A stretch of DNA of 64,000 nt from CAWATZ01 sp963784995 (GTDB taxonomy: Bacteria > Planctomycetota > Planctomycetia > Gemmatales > Gemmataceae): positions 434,001-498,000 of the forward strand of contig CAWATZ010000012.1 in NCBI GenBank assembly GCA_963784995.1, read 5' to 3'. Positions 8,348 through 18,700 of this stretch are shown here, one piece after another. The notes under the pieces were generated by a model, which was not told where the DNA came from, did no database searches, and was given only the letters and a program-made list of their open reading frames with translations. Made by a program: the position numbers and the translations under genes. How positions within the stretch are numbered: position 1 is the stretch's first letter; each line of letters begins with the position of its first letter.

Positions 8348-9284
8348 CTATTTCTCCGTCTGTGTCTCTGCCCGGACGCCGCTGAGCGGATGCTGGACGA
8401 CCGCCTCCCACGCCAGCTCTTGCAGCAGGCGGTTGAGCTTCTCTTCCTGATCGCCCAGCTTCGCCTCCTTCAGGACCTGGGGCACGGGCAGGCCCACCGG
8501 ACTGCGGCGATAGATCACCGCGTAATTGCAGTAGCCGACCAGGGCCATCAGCGGCGGCTTGCCGTGGCCGAGCGGATCGGAGAACAGGTCCTCCTGCGTT
8601 TTCAGTCCGGGCGCCTGACCCGCGATGATCTTCTCCCGCAGCGCAATCACCGCCTGGGCGGCCGGGACCACGTACAGGACCGTCTTGCCCTGCTTCTTGT
8701 TCAGCTCTCGGATAAAGTCGTCCATTTCCTTGAAATACGACGGCATGGCGCTTCCGCAACTCCTCGCCGGTGATGGCGTTGTGATCGACCTTTTCGGGCT
8801 TCTTGGTCGTTGGCTCGTAAATGTCCCAGCGCAGCCAGATGGGCTGGACGACGATGCGGATGTCCTTGTTGTGTTCCAGGGCCAGCCTGGTGAAGTTCTC
8901 GATGCCCGGGTCGGGGAAGAAGATCGGCGACAGCGTCAGGACGTCCACCTTGCCGGTCTTCAGCTCTTCCTTGGCCTTGTTCTTGTCGTCGGGAATGTTC
9001 CAGTGCTGAATGACCTTGGAGCCGCCGATCGATGACATGCCGACCTGAACGTGATCCTTGATTCCGGCCTTCTTGCAGAGATCGGCCACGATCTCGGGAA
9101 CCCACACGTGAAAACTGTGCCCGCAGGTGAAGACGCGCTGGCCCTTGGCGATCGGATCGACCAGCTTGACGTTCTTGTCATCGCGTGCTGCCGCTTGTGG
9201 GCCTGTAAGGAGAAACGTCCCGAGCAACGCCAGGGTCGCAGCGATGGCTCCCAATCGAAAACCAGGTCGGATGGGTGTGGTCAT
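8348..9284 (-). CDS. Secreted SGNH/GDSL-like protein, frame interrupted near 8745
   Basis: About 311 residues if one extra base near 8740-8755 is ignored. The N-terminus has a signal segment (LGAIAATLALLGTFLLTGPQAAA). The core starts with KGQRVFTCGHSFHVWVP, where GHSF occupies the position of the SGNH nucleophile block, and continues DHVQVGMSSIGGSKVIQHW. The second half, in the other frame, reads MPSYFKEMDDFIRELNKKQG and ends in a tail typical of planctomycete secreted proteins. The two parts overlap exactly where GEELRK should continue, so this is one gene with an indel (error or real). Start ATG 9284. The specific substrate is unknown; an esterase-like role is only inferred from the fold. 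Confidence 0.65.
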
Positions 9285-9316
9285 GGAGAGGACTCCTTGT
9301 GGTGAGACTTTAAACC

Positions 9317-9389
9317 CGTAGGGTGGTCCGAGCGCAGCGAGGCCCACCGTTCCGCCTGGTGGGCCTCGCTGCGCTCGGCCCACCCTACG
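9317..9389. repeat. REP-like inverted pair (second copy of the 1204-1280 element)
   Basis: Arms 9317-9348 and 9358-9389 (CGTAGGGTGG...CCACC) are reverse complements with one mismatch. The sequence is nearly the same as at 1204-1280 except for the loop. Each arm is a GTAG-headed hairpin. It lies between the CocE-like gene and the SGNH-like gene, directly after the former's stop. Confidence 0.85.
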
Positions 9390-11237
9390 CTACTTTAGCG
9401 TTTCGAGCGTCAGGTGGGATGGCTGTTTCGGCGAGCGATACACGCGCTGTCGTGCTGGCCGGAAATCCTCGTCCTTGGCCTCGAAGATGTTCGGCAGGTA
9501 TTGCTGCGGGTTGCGATCAATGAGCGGGAACCAGGTGCTGCTCACCTGCACCATGATCTTGTGCCCCTTGCGGAAGCAGTGGTGCCCCCAGTGCAGATCG
9601 ATGCTGTATTCATCCACTTGATCGGGCACAACGGGCGCCGGCTTTTCCAGGCTCTGGCGAAACCGGGCCCGCACCGGCTCGCCGCTGATCAGCAGCTGAT
9701 AGCCGCCCATCTCCTGGTCGTCGGGGTAATCGTCGGGATACCTGTCGATCAGCCGGACGATCCAGTCGCAGTCGGTGCCGGAGGTGCTGCCAAAGAGCCG
9801 GACCAGCATGGACCCGGCAACCACAAGGTCCTCGGTGAGCGGCTCTGATTCATAGGTGAGGACGTCCGGCCGGCGGTGGGTGAAGCGCTGATCTTCCACC
9901 ATCCACTCCTTCCACTCGCGCCCGGGGTAAGTGGGCGTGACCGGGCGGGGACGATAGGGAACCGGATTGGCCGGGTCGGACTGGTAGCCGTCGAAGAGTC
10001 GATCGCTTTCGCCCGCCGGGGTAAGTCCCAGTTTTCCGTTGGGATGAAAATACAGTTTCATGGGGGTCACGTTCTTCGGCGGCCAGGCTTCGTGAGACAC
10101 CCATTTGTTGGTCCCGGTCTGGAACATCAGGGCTTCAGGCGGCTTGACCACGGGTCTGTCCTTCAGGTGGTAGGCAAAGAACGGCGCCTGCACCCTGGCC
10201 CGGAAATGCTTGCCGGTGCTGCTGTCGAACGTGATTCTGCCGAGCCGATCTCCGGGACCGCTGGACCAGCCGCCGTGGTTCCACGGCCCGACCACCAGGA
10301 AGTTCTGCTTGTTCCTGTCGTGTTTTTCGAGCAACTCGTAGATCCGGAGCGGACCGCGGAAATCTTCCTGGTCAAACCAGCCGGCAACGTTGAGCGTCGG
10401 CACTGTGACCCGCGACAGCCGGGGCTCCAGGGATTGCCTTTTCCAGAAGGCGTCGTAGTTGGGATGGGCCATGAAGTCGTTCCAGGTCGGCTTCTTGCCG
10501 TGGAAGTACTTGGTGTTGACGTTCGACAGCGATCCCAGCTGGAGATACCACTCGAACGTGTCGCGCTTGCTGAACGGGAAGCTGGCGTTCTCCTTGTCCG
10601 TCTCCATCATCGCCACGTACTCGAAGCCGTAACTGAGACGGAAGGCCCCATTGTGGTGGAAGTCGTCGCCGAGGAACATGTCCACCGGGGACGCCTGCGG
10701 CGAGACCGCCTTGAGGGCGGGGTGCGGATCGAGCATCGCCACCGCTGTCAGCCAGCCGTCGTAACTGATGCCGAGCATCCCAACCCGGCCGTTGTGCCCC
10801 TTGACGTTGGCCAGCAGCCAGTTAATGGTATCCTGCGTGTCTGACGCCTCGTCGATCGCCTTGGGATCGTCCCGGTCCCGGGCCGGCCGGGTCATCACGA
10901 ACTTGCCTTCGGATTTGTAACGTCCGCGGATGTCCTGAAAGGCGAAGACGTATCCCTCCTCGACCAGGTCGCGGAGGTAGCCGCGCAGGTGCCGTTCCGC
11001 CCGGCTGTCGATCCCGTAAGGGGTGCGGAGCAAGATAATGGGCAACGCTTCGGTACGCTCTTTGGGAACGTAGACCTTGGTGTGCAGCTTCGCGCCGTCG
11101 CGCATCGGGATCATGGCGTCCCTGCCGGTGAACAGGGTTTCGGTCAGGGGGGCCTGGGCCGGCGCATCCGCCGGGGGGACAAGGACCAGGGGCCCGGTCA
11201 GACAGGCCAGCAGCAGGATCGGAGTGAGTGGTCGCAT
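9390..11237 (-). CDS. CocE/NonD family serine hydrolase (X-Pro dipeptidyl-peptidase-like)
   Basis: 615 residues, secreted (signal MRPLTPILLLACLTGPLVLV). The family are serine esterases or peptidases with an alpha/beta-hydrolase domain plus a C-terminal jelly-roll. Visible here: MIPMRDGAKLHTKVYVP at the domain start, the nucleophile elbow GMLGISYDGW (Ser in GISYDG), FAFQDIRGRYKSEG, WFDQEDF with the probable catalytic Asp region, and VVGPWNHGGW with the catalytic His. The C-terminal beta domain includes DCDWIVRLIDRYPD and GHKIMVQVSSTWFPLIDRNP, highly typical of the family. The ATG at 11237 begins the signal peptide; the frame continues upstream only as REP-like sequence. The substrate is unknown (esters, amides or dipeptides). 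Confidence 0.9.
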   Translation of the reverse strand: MRPLTPILLLACLTGPLVLVPPADAPAQAPLTETLFTGRDAMIPMRDGAKLHTKVYVPKERTEALPIILLRTPYGIDSRAERHLRGYLRDLVEEGYVFAFQDIRGRYKSEGKFVMTRPARDRDDPKAIDEASDTQDTINWLLANVKGHNGRVGMLGISYDGWLTAVAMLDPHPALKAVSPQASPVDMFLGDDFHHNGAFRLSYGFEYVAMMETDKENASFPFSKRDTFEWYLQLGSLSNVNTKYFHGKKPTWNDFMAHPNYDAFWKRQSLEPRLSRVTVPTLNVAGWFDQEDFRGPLRIYELLEKHDRNKQNFLVVGPWNHGGWSSGPGDRLGRITFDSSTGKHFRARVQAPFFAYHLKDRPVVKPPEALMFQTGTNKWVSHEAWPPKNVTPMKLYFHPNGKLGLTPAGESDRLFDGYQSDPANPVPYRPRPVTPTYPGREWKEWMVEDQRFTHRRPDVLTYESEPLTEDLVVAGSMLVRLFGSTSGTDCDWIVRLIDRYPDDYPDDQEMGGYQLLISGEPVRARFRQSLEKPAPVVPDQVDEYSIDLHWGHHCFRKGHKIMVQVSSTWFPLIDRNPQQYLPNIFEAKDEDFRPARQRVYRSPKQPSHLTLETLK

Positions 11238-11261
11238 CGAGAACCTCAGTGAGTGGGAGCC

Positions 11262-11387
11262 TGTAGGGAACGCCCTCCGTGGCGTTCCGCGTGGGGCCGG
11301 AACGCCACGGAGGGCCCGAGCGCTGTAGGGAACGCCCTCCGTGGCGTTCCGCGTGGGGCCGGAACGCCACGGAGGGCGTTCCCTGCA
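11262..11387. repeat. Tandem copies of a GTAG-headed hairpin repeat
   Basis: Two copies start at about 11262 and 11323 with TGTAGGGAACGCC. Each is GTAG plus a hairpin (GGAACGCC...GGCGTTCC), followed by GCGTGGGGCC and the inverted hairpin GGAACGCCACGGAGGG. The second copy is complete to CCCTGCA. The element lies directly upstream of the CocE-like gene, in its presumed leader. It follows the same head-plus-hairpin rule as the elements at 1204, 9317 and 62801 but with a different stem sequence. Confidence 0.8.
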
Positions 11388-11625
11388 GGCCCCTCGCTTC
11401 CTGATCGTCAATAACGTCCACTTGAACCGGATATAGCTATTCACGTGGCGTTCGGCCAGATGAGGCACAATTTGCCGGATGGTCCAGCTTTTGCGAAAAT
11501 GGTGGTGGAATTCGCGGTCCGCCCTGGGATAATGGCTTGTTCTCTCGCTAAACCTCTGGACGACCGGAGAGGTCACATGGCGGCCAGAAGCCCTCGCCCC
11601 CCGACTGCTCGAAGGAAGGTGATCG

Positions 11626-14600
11626 ATGCCAGCGCCGAAAGACGACCCGTTGCGGACCACCGACCCCGTCGCGTGCCGGGCGCCTGCCGGCACGCTGGCC
11701 GCCCCGCCGAGCGGGGAACCGGAAAGGCTGCTTTCCGCTTCGCCCACCGAGAACCTCCAGACGGTGCCGCCCGCCCCGGCCGTGGATTCCCTTGCCACCC
11801 TGCCGCCGGCCGGTCTCCAGGGCAGCAGTGGCTCGGCTGGCCAGGTGCCCGGCTACGAGATCCTCGGCAAGCTCGGCGAGGGTGGCATGGGTGTCGTCTA
11901 CAAGGCGCGGCACGTCCAGCTGGGCCGCATCGTCGCCCTCAAGATGATCCTGTCCGGCGGCCACGCCCGCGAGGCGGAGCTGGCACGTTTCCGCACCGAG
12001 GCCGAGGCCATCGCCCGCCTCCAGCACCCTAACATCGTCCAGGTCCACGAGGTCGGCGAGCACGACGGCAGGCCCTTCTTCTCCCTGGAGTTCTGTGCCG
12101 GCGGCAGCCTGGACCGGAAGCTCAACGGCACCCCGCTGCCGGCACGGGAGGCCGCACGCTTGCTGGAGACGCTGGCCCGCGCCATGCAGGCAGCGCACGA
12201 CAAAAGCGTCATTCACCGCGACCTGAAGCCGGCCAACGTCCTGCTGTCGGAGGACGGCACGCCCAAAATCACCGACTTCGGTCTGGCCAAGAAGCTCGAC
12301 GACGTTGGCCAGACGGCCTCGGGCGCCATCATGGGGACGCCGTCGTACATGGCGCCCGAGCAGGCCGGCGGCAAGAGCAAGGAGATTGGGACGCCCTGCG
12401 ACGTCTACGCGCTGGGCGCCATCCTCTATGAGCTGCTGACGGGCAGGCCGCCGTTCAAGGCGGCGACGCACCTGGACACCATCATGCAAGTGGTGGCCGA
12501 CGAGCCGGTGCCGCCGTCGCAGTTGCAAAGTCGAGACGCCGAGGGACCTGGAGACGATTTGCCTGAAATGTCTGCACAAGGAGCCGGCCAAGCGTTACGC
12601 CTCGGCGGCGCAGCTGGCGGCCGAGTTGCGGCGGTTCCAGGAAGGCGAGCCGATCGAGGCGCGGCCGGCGGGCTGGGCGGAGCGAGGCTGGAAGTGGGCG
12701 AAGCGCCGGCCGACGGTGGCGGCGCTGACGCTGGTGAGCGTGCTGGCGTTGCTGGTGGTGCTGGTCGGCGGCCTGTGGTTCAACGCTCGGCTGACGGAGC
12801 AGCGCAACGAGGCGCTGAGGCAGAAGAAGACCGCGGAAGAGCAAAAGAACCTGGCCGATGAACGGGCCAGGGCGGAGGCAAAAGCCAAGCAGGACGCGCA
12901 GGGCGAACGCAACCGCGCCGAAGAGCAGAAGAAGCTGGCGGAGGAGAAAACCAAGCTCGTGGAGACGGAGAAGGCCCGGGCGGAAACCCAGTTGCGGCGC
13001 GCGGAGTGGGCGCTGTACGCAGCACAACTGGCGCGAGCACAGAGCGCCTTCGAGAACAACGAGCCGGTATTGGCGCTGCACCTGTTGGATGAGTGCCAGT
13101 GGGACCTGCGGGGCTGGGAGCATCGTTACCTGTGGACGCGCTTGAGCAGCAAGGCTACTTTCGTCGGATACACGGGCTGGGTGAGCAGCGTGGCGTTCAG
13201 CCCCGACGGCCGACGCATCCTCACCGGCAGCTGGGACAAGACGGCGAAGGTGTGGGACGCCGCCAAGGGCCAGGAACTCTTCGCCCTCAAAGGACACACG
13301 CACCTGGTTACCAGCGTGGCATTCAGCCCCGACGGCCGACGCATCCTCACCGGCAGCCAGGACCATACGGCGAAGGTGTGGGACGCCGCCAAGGGCCAGG
13401 AACTCTTCACTCTCAAGGGGCACGCGGGCGTGGTGACCAGCGTGGCGTTCAGCCCCGACGGCCGACGCATCCTCACCGGCAGCCAGGACAGTATGGCGAA
13501 GGTGTGGGACGCCGCCAAGGGCCAGGAACTCTTCGCCCTCAAGGGTCACACGGGCTTTGTGACCAGCGTGGCGTTCAGCCCCGACGGCCGACGCATCCTC
13601 ACCGGCAGCCAGGACAGTACGGCGAAGGTGTGGGACGCCGCCAAGGGCCAGGAAATCTTCGCTCTCAAGGGACACACGGGCTTTGTGACCAGCGTGGCGT
13701 TCAGCCCCGACGGCCGACGCATCCTCACCGGCAGCCAGGACAGTACGGCGAAGGTGTGGGACGCCGCCAAGGGCCAGGAACTCTTCACTCTCAAGGGGCA
13801 CGCGGGCTGGGTTACCAGCGTGGCATTCAGCCCCGACGGCCGACGCATCCTCACCGGCAGCTATGACAAGACGGCGAAGGTGTGGGACGCCGACAAGGGC
13901 CAGGAACTCTTCGCCCTCAAGGGGCACAAGGCCGGGGTGAACAGCGTGGCGTTCAGCCCCGACGGCCGACGCATCCTCACCGGCAGCACTGACGGCACGG
14001 CGAAGGTGTGGGACGCCGACAAGGGCCAGGAACTCTTCGCCCTCAAGGGACACACGGACAAGGTCAGCTGCGTGGCGTTCAGCCCCGACGGCCGACGCAT
14101 CCTCACCGGTAGCTATGACAGGACAGCGAAGGTGTGGGACGCCGACAAGGGTCAGGAACTCTTCGCCCTCAAGGGGCACACGCAGCAGGTGATCAGCGTG
14201 GCGTTTAGCTCCGACGGCCGACGCATCCTCACCGGCTGCGCGGACAGTACGGCGAAGGTGTGGGACGCTGCCACCGGCCAGGAACTCTTCGCCCTCAAGG
14301 GGCACACGGACTGGGTGAGCAGCGTGGCGTTCAGCCCCGACGGCCGACGCCTCCTCACCGGCAGCGGGGACAGTACGGCGAAGGTGTGGGACGCTGCCAC
14401 GGGCCAGGAACTCTTCGCCCTCAAGGGGCACACGCAGGCAGTGAGCAGCGTGGCGTTCAGCCCCGACGGCCGACGCATCCTCACCGGCAGCTATGACAAC
14501 ACGGCGAAGGTGTGGGACGCCGACAAGGGCCAGGAACTCTTCGCCCTCAAGGGAGCATTCGGACCTGTGGCGTTCAGCCCCGACGGCCGACGCCTCCTCA

Positions 14601-15673
14601 CCGGCAGCGGGGACAAGACGGCGAAGGTGTGGGACGCCGACAAGGGCCAGGAACTCTTCTCCCTCAAGGGACACACGGACTGGGTGAGCAGCGTGGCGTT
14701 CAGCCCCGACGGCCGACGCCTCCTCACCGGCAGCCAGGACAATACGGCGAAGGTGTGGGACGCCGACAAGGGCCAGGAACTCTTCGTCCTCAAGGGACAC
14801 ACGGACTGGGTGAGCAGCGTGGCGTTCAGCCCCGACGGCCGACGCCTCCTCACCGGCAGCGGGGACAAGACGGCGAAGGTGTGGGACGCCGACAAGGGCC
14901 AGGAACTCTTCGCCCTCACAGGACACACGAGCCTGGTGAACAGTGTGGCGTTCAGCCCCGACGGCCGATGCGTGTTCGCAAAGGACCGGCAAGGCAAGAT
15001 CCTGGCCTGGGACGCCGTCAAGGGCCATCTCCTGCCCGATCCGCCCGCGCAGATGCCCGCCGCTGCCGCACCCCAGGCTACCAGCCCCGATGGCCGCCTC
15101 CTCGTCCGCATCCAGAACGGTGCCGCGGTGGTCGAGCGTCTCACCGACCGCCCTCGGGACGAGCACCCCGATCGCGCGGCGCTGGAGCGGCTGGCACGCT
15201 TCGACCCCGACTTCCACACCGCCCGCCTCGCCGAGGCGGAGAGTGCCCACGACGACTTCGCCGCCGCCTTCCACTTGCGCTGGCTGGCAGCAGCCCCGTT
15301 GTCCGAGGCGGACGCCGGGAAGTGGGAGCAACACGCCCGCCAGACCGTCCTGCGGCAACGCAACGCCTTGACGTTGCACCGTCTCGGCGTCGCCCTGTAT
15401 CGCGCCGGCAAGCACGAACAAGCTGCCCAGGTGCTGGCCGAGTCGATCCAGGCGCAAGGCCAGGAGGGTTTGCCGGATACCTGGCTGTTCCAGGCGCTGG
15501 CGGCGAAGAAGCAGGGCCAGCACGCCGAGGCCGCCGCCCTGCTCGCGCGCTTTGAGGCCTGGCACCAGAAACAGACCTTCACGGACTGGCGTCAGCGGAC
15601 GCTGTACCAACTGCTGCTGACGGAGGCCCGGGGCGAGGTCACCGCTAAACCTGCGGCGCCCGCCAAGGAGTGA
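11626..15673 (+). CDS. Receptor Ser/Thr kinase with WD40 array and TPR tail (copy A; frame interrupted near 12530)
   Basis: About 1348 residues if one extra base near 12525-12535 is ignored. Order: Pro-rich N-terminus; PknB-type kinase (about 75-330) with LGEGGMGVVYKA, VALKMIL, VIHRDLKPANVLL, TDFGLAKKLDD and SYMAPEQA; one membrane helix (VLALLVVLVGGLWF); a charged coiled coil; 15 WD40 units of 42 residues; then a TPR-like tail (KHEQAAQVLAES). The frame breaks in the kinase C-lobe, where copy B reads PKTPRDLETICLKC. As sequenced, a truncated kinase and a separate WD40 protein would result. The membrane helix places the kinase inside and the propellers outside. Pair copy of 15755-19843. Target and signal are unknown. 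Confidence 0.85.
13165..15045 (+). repeat. 126-bp tandem repeats encoding 15 WD40 units (copy A)
   Basis: Fourteen near-identical units plus one diverged final unit. Each has a core AFSPDGRRILTG and AKVWDA, and DNA TTCAGCCCCGACGGCCGACG recurs once per unit. Unit 12 lacks three residues (39 instead of 42). Variation is concentrated in the short stretch after GH (for example GHTHLV, GHAGVV, GHTGFV) and in the xD before TAKVWD, which correspond to exposed loops of the propeller. Such DNA identity implies recent expansion or gene conversion. Confidence 0.9.
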
Positions 15674-15754
15674 GCCGCGTAGCGGACAACGAAGCGAAAC
15701 CGTGTGTAGCATGAGAGCGGAACAAGATCCCTGTCCACGAACCGAGGAAAGCCC

Positions 15755-18700
15755 ATGGCCACTGCTTCTGAGCCTGACCGCAAGGACAGCCCTGCTGGCT
15801 CCCAGCGGGTCGGCGACAAGCCGGTCAGTGCCTGTCCCCAGGATCAGCCGACTCTGCCACCCGGCGAGCCGGGGGAAGGCGAAATCTTTGCCAACCCGAC
15901 CGGCACCTTCTCCGCAGAGAACGGTTCCTCCGACTTGTCCAGGACTTCGCCTTCCTCAGCGGAGGTTCTCGGCCCCTCTACAGGACTGGTTGCCGGCTAT
16001 GAGATCCTGGGAGTGCTGGGGCGGGGCGGCATGGGTGTCGTCTACAAGGCGCGGCAGGTGCAGCTGGGCCGGCTGGTGGCTCTGAAGATGATCCTGGCCG
16101 GCGCGCATGCCGGCAGCAGTGACCGCGACCGCTTCCGCACGGAAGCCGAGGCCATCGCGCGCTTGCAGCATGCCAACATTGTCCAGGTCCACGAGATCGG
16201 CGAGCACGAAGGTAAACCGTTCTTCTCCCTGGAGTTCTGCTCGGGCGGCAGTCTGGACAGGAAGCTCAACGGCACGCCCTTGCCGGCACAGGAGGCCGCG
16301 CGCTTGCTGGAGACACTGGCTCGCGCCATGCAGGCAGCGCACTCCCAGAGCGTCATTCACCGCGACCTCAAGCCGGCTAACGTGCTGCTGGCGGCCGACG
16401 GCACGCCCAAGATCACGGACTTCGGTCTGGCGAAAAAGCTGGACGATGTCGGCCAGACGGCCTCGGGAGCGATCATGGGCACGCCCTCGTACATGGCCCC
16501 CGAACAGGCCAACGGCAGCAAGCAGATCGGGCCGGCTGCCGACGTCTACGCCCTGGGAGCCATCCTGTACGAGTGTCTGACGGGTCGGCCACCGTTCAAG
16601 GCGGCGACGCCGCTGGACACGATCCTGCAGGTGGCGATGGACGAGCCGGTGCCGCCCTCGCAGTTGCAGCCGAAGACACCACGCGATCTGGAGACGATCT
16701 GTCTGAAATGTCTGCACAAGGAGGCGGGCAAGCGCTACGCCTCGGCCGCGGAGCTGGCCGACGAGCTGGGGCGGTTCGTGCGTGGCGAGCCGATCGAGGC
16801 GCGGCCGGCTGGCTGGGCGGAGCGGGGCTGGAAGTGGGCGAAGCGCCGGCCGACGGCGGCGGCGCTGACGCTGGTGAGTGTGCTGGCGTTGCTGGTGCTG
16901 TTGGTCGGCGGCCTGTGGTTCAACGCCCGCCTGACGGAGCAGCGCAACGAGGCGACGGAGCAGCGCAACGAGGCGTTGCGTCAGAAGAAGACCGCCGAGG
17001 AGCAGAAGGACCTGGCTGATGAACGGGCCAGAGCGGAGGCAAAGGCCAAGCTGGAAGCGCAGGGCGAACGCAACCGCGCCGAAGAGCAGAAAAAGCTCGC
17101 GGAGGAGAAGAGCAAGCTGGCGCAGGAGAAGACCAAGCTCGCGGAGACGGAGAAGGCCCGGGCGGAAACCCAGTTGCGGCGAGCGGAGTGGGCGCTATAC
17201 GCGGCACAACTGGCGCGAGCCCAGAGCGCCTTCGAGAACAACGACGCGGCCCTGGCGCTAAGACTGTTGGAGGAATGCCAGTGGGACCTGCGGGGCTGGG
17301 AGCATCGTTACCTGTGGACGCGCTTGAGCAGCAAGGCCACCTTCGTCGGACACACGGACGAGGTTACCGGCGTGGCGTTCAGCCCAGATGGCCGACGCAT
17401 CCTCACCGGCAGCCAGGACAAGACGGCGAAGGTGTGGGACGCCGCCACGGGCCAGGAACTCTTCGCCCTCAAGGGTCACATAAACGGGGTGAGCAGCGTG
17501 GCGTTCAGCCCCGACGGCCGACGCATCCTCACTGGCAGCTGGGACAAGACGGCGAAGGTGTGGGACGCCGACAAGGGCCAGGAACTCTTCGCCCTCAAGG
17601 GTCACATAAACGGGGTGAGCAGCGTGGCGTTCAGCCCCGACGGCCGACGCCTCCTCACCGGTAGCCAGGACGGCACAGCGAAGGTGTGGGACGCCGACAA
17701 GGGCCAGGAACTTTTCTCACTCAAGGGACACACGGACCAGGTGTTCAGCGTGGCGTTCAGCCGCGACGGCCGACGTATCCTCACTGGCAGCAATGACAAT
17801 ACGGCGAAGGTGTGGGACGCCGACAAGGGCACCGAACTCTTCTCCCTCAAGGGTCACACGGGCTCGGTGACCAGCGTGGCGTTCAGCCCCGACGGCCGAC
17901 GCCTCCTCACCGGCAGTCAGGACCAGACGGCAAAGGTGTGGGACGCCGACAAAGGCCAGGAACTCTTCTCCCTCAAGGGTCACACGGGCTCGGTGACCAG
18001 CGTGGCGTTCAGCCCCGACGGCCAACGCCTCCTCACCGGCAGCGGGGAACAGGCGAAAGTGTGGGACGCCGACAAAGGCCAGGAACTTTTCTCCCTCAAG
18101 GGACACAGGAGCTGGGTGCTCAGCGTGGCATTCAGCCCCGACGGCCGACGCATCCTCACCGGCAGCCAGGACCAGACGGCGAAGGTGTGGGACGCAGCCA
18201 AGGGCCAGAAAATCTTCTCCCTCAAGGGACCATTCTTTGGTGTGGCGTTCAGCCCCGACGGGCGACGCATCCTCACCGGCAGTAGAGAGCAGGCGAAGGT
18301 GTGGGATGCCGAGACAGGCCAGGAACTCCTCTCCCTTACGGGACACAAACGGTTGGTGCTCAGCGTGGCATTCAGCCCCGACGGCCGACGCCTCCTCACC
18401 GGTAGCTCGGACGATTCGGCGAAGGTGTGGGACGCCGAGACGGGCCAGGAACTCTTCTCCCTCAAGGGACATAAGCACTGGGTGACCAGCGTGGCGTTCA
18501 GCCCCGACGGCCGACGTCTCCTCACCGGCAGTCAGGACCAGACGGCGAAGGTGTGGGACGCTGACAAAGGCCAGGAACTCTTTTCCCTCAAGGGACACAC
18601 GGACCACGTGCTCAGCGCGGCGTTCAGTCCCGACGGCCGACGCATCCTCACCGGCAGCCAGGACCAGACGGCGAAGGTGTGGGATGCCGCCAACGGCGAG

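Noticed and set aside
12482..15712. An open reading frame of over 1000 codons on the minus strand opposite the WD40 array
   Set aside because: It mirrors the repeats of the plus-strand gene, has repetitive low-complexity composition and no domain signature; it exists because the GC-rich 126-bp repeats lack stops in that frame.
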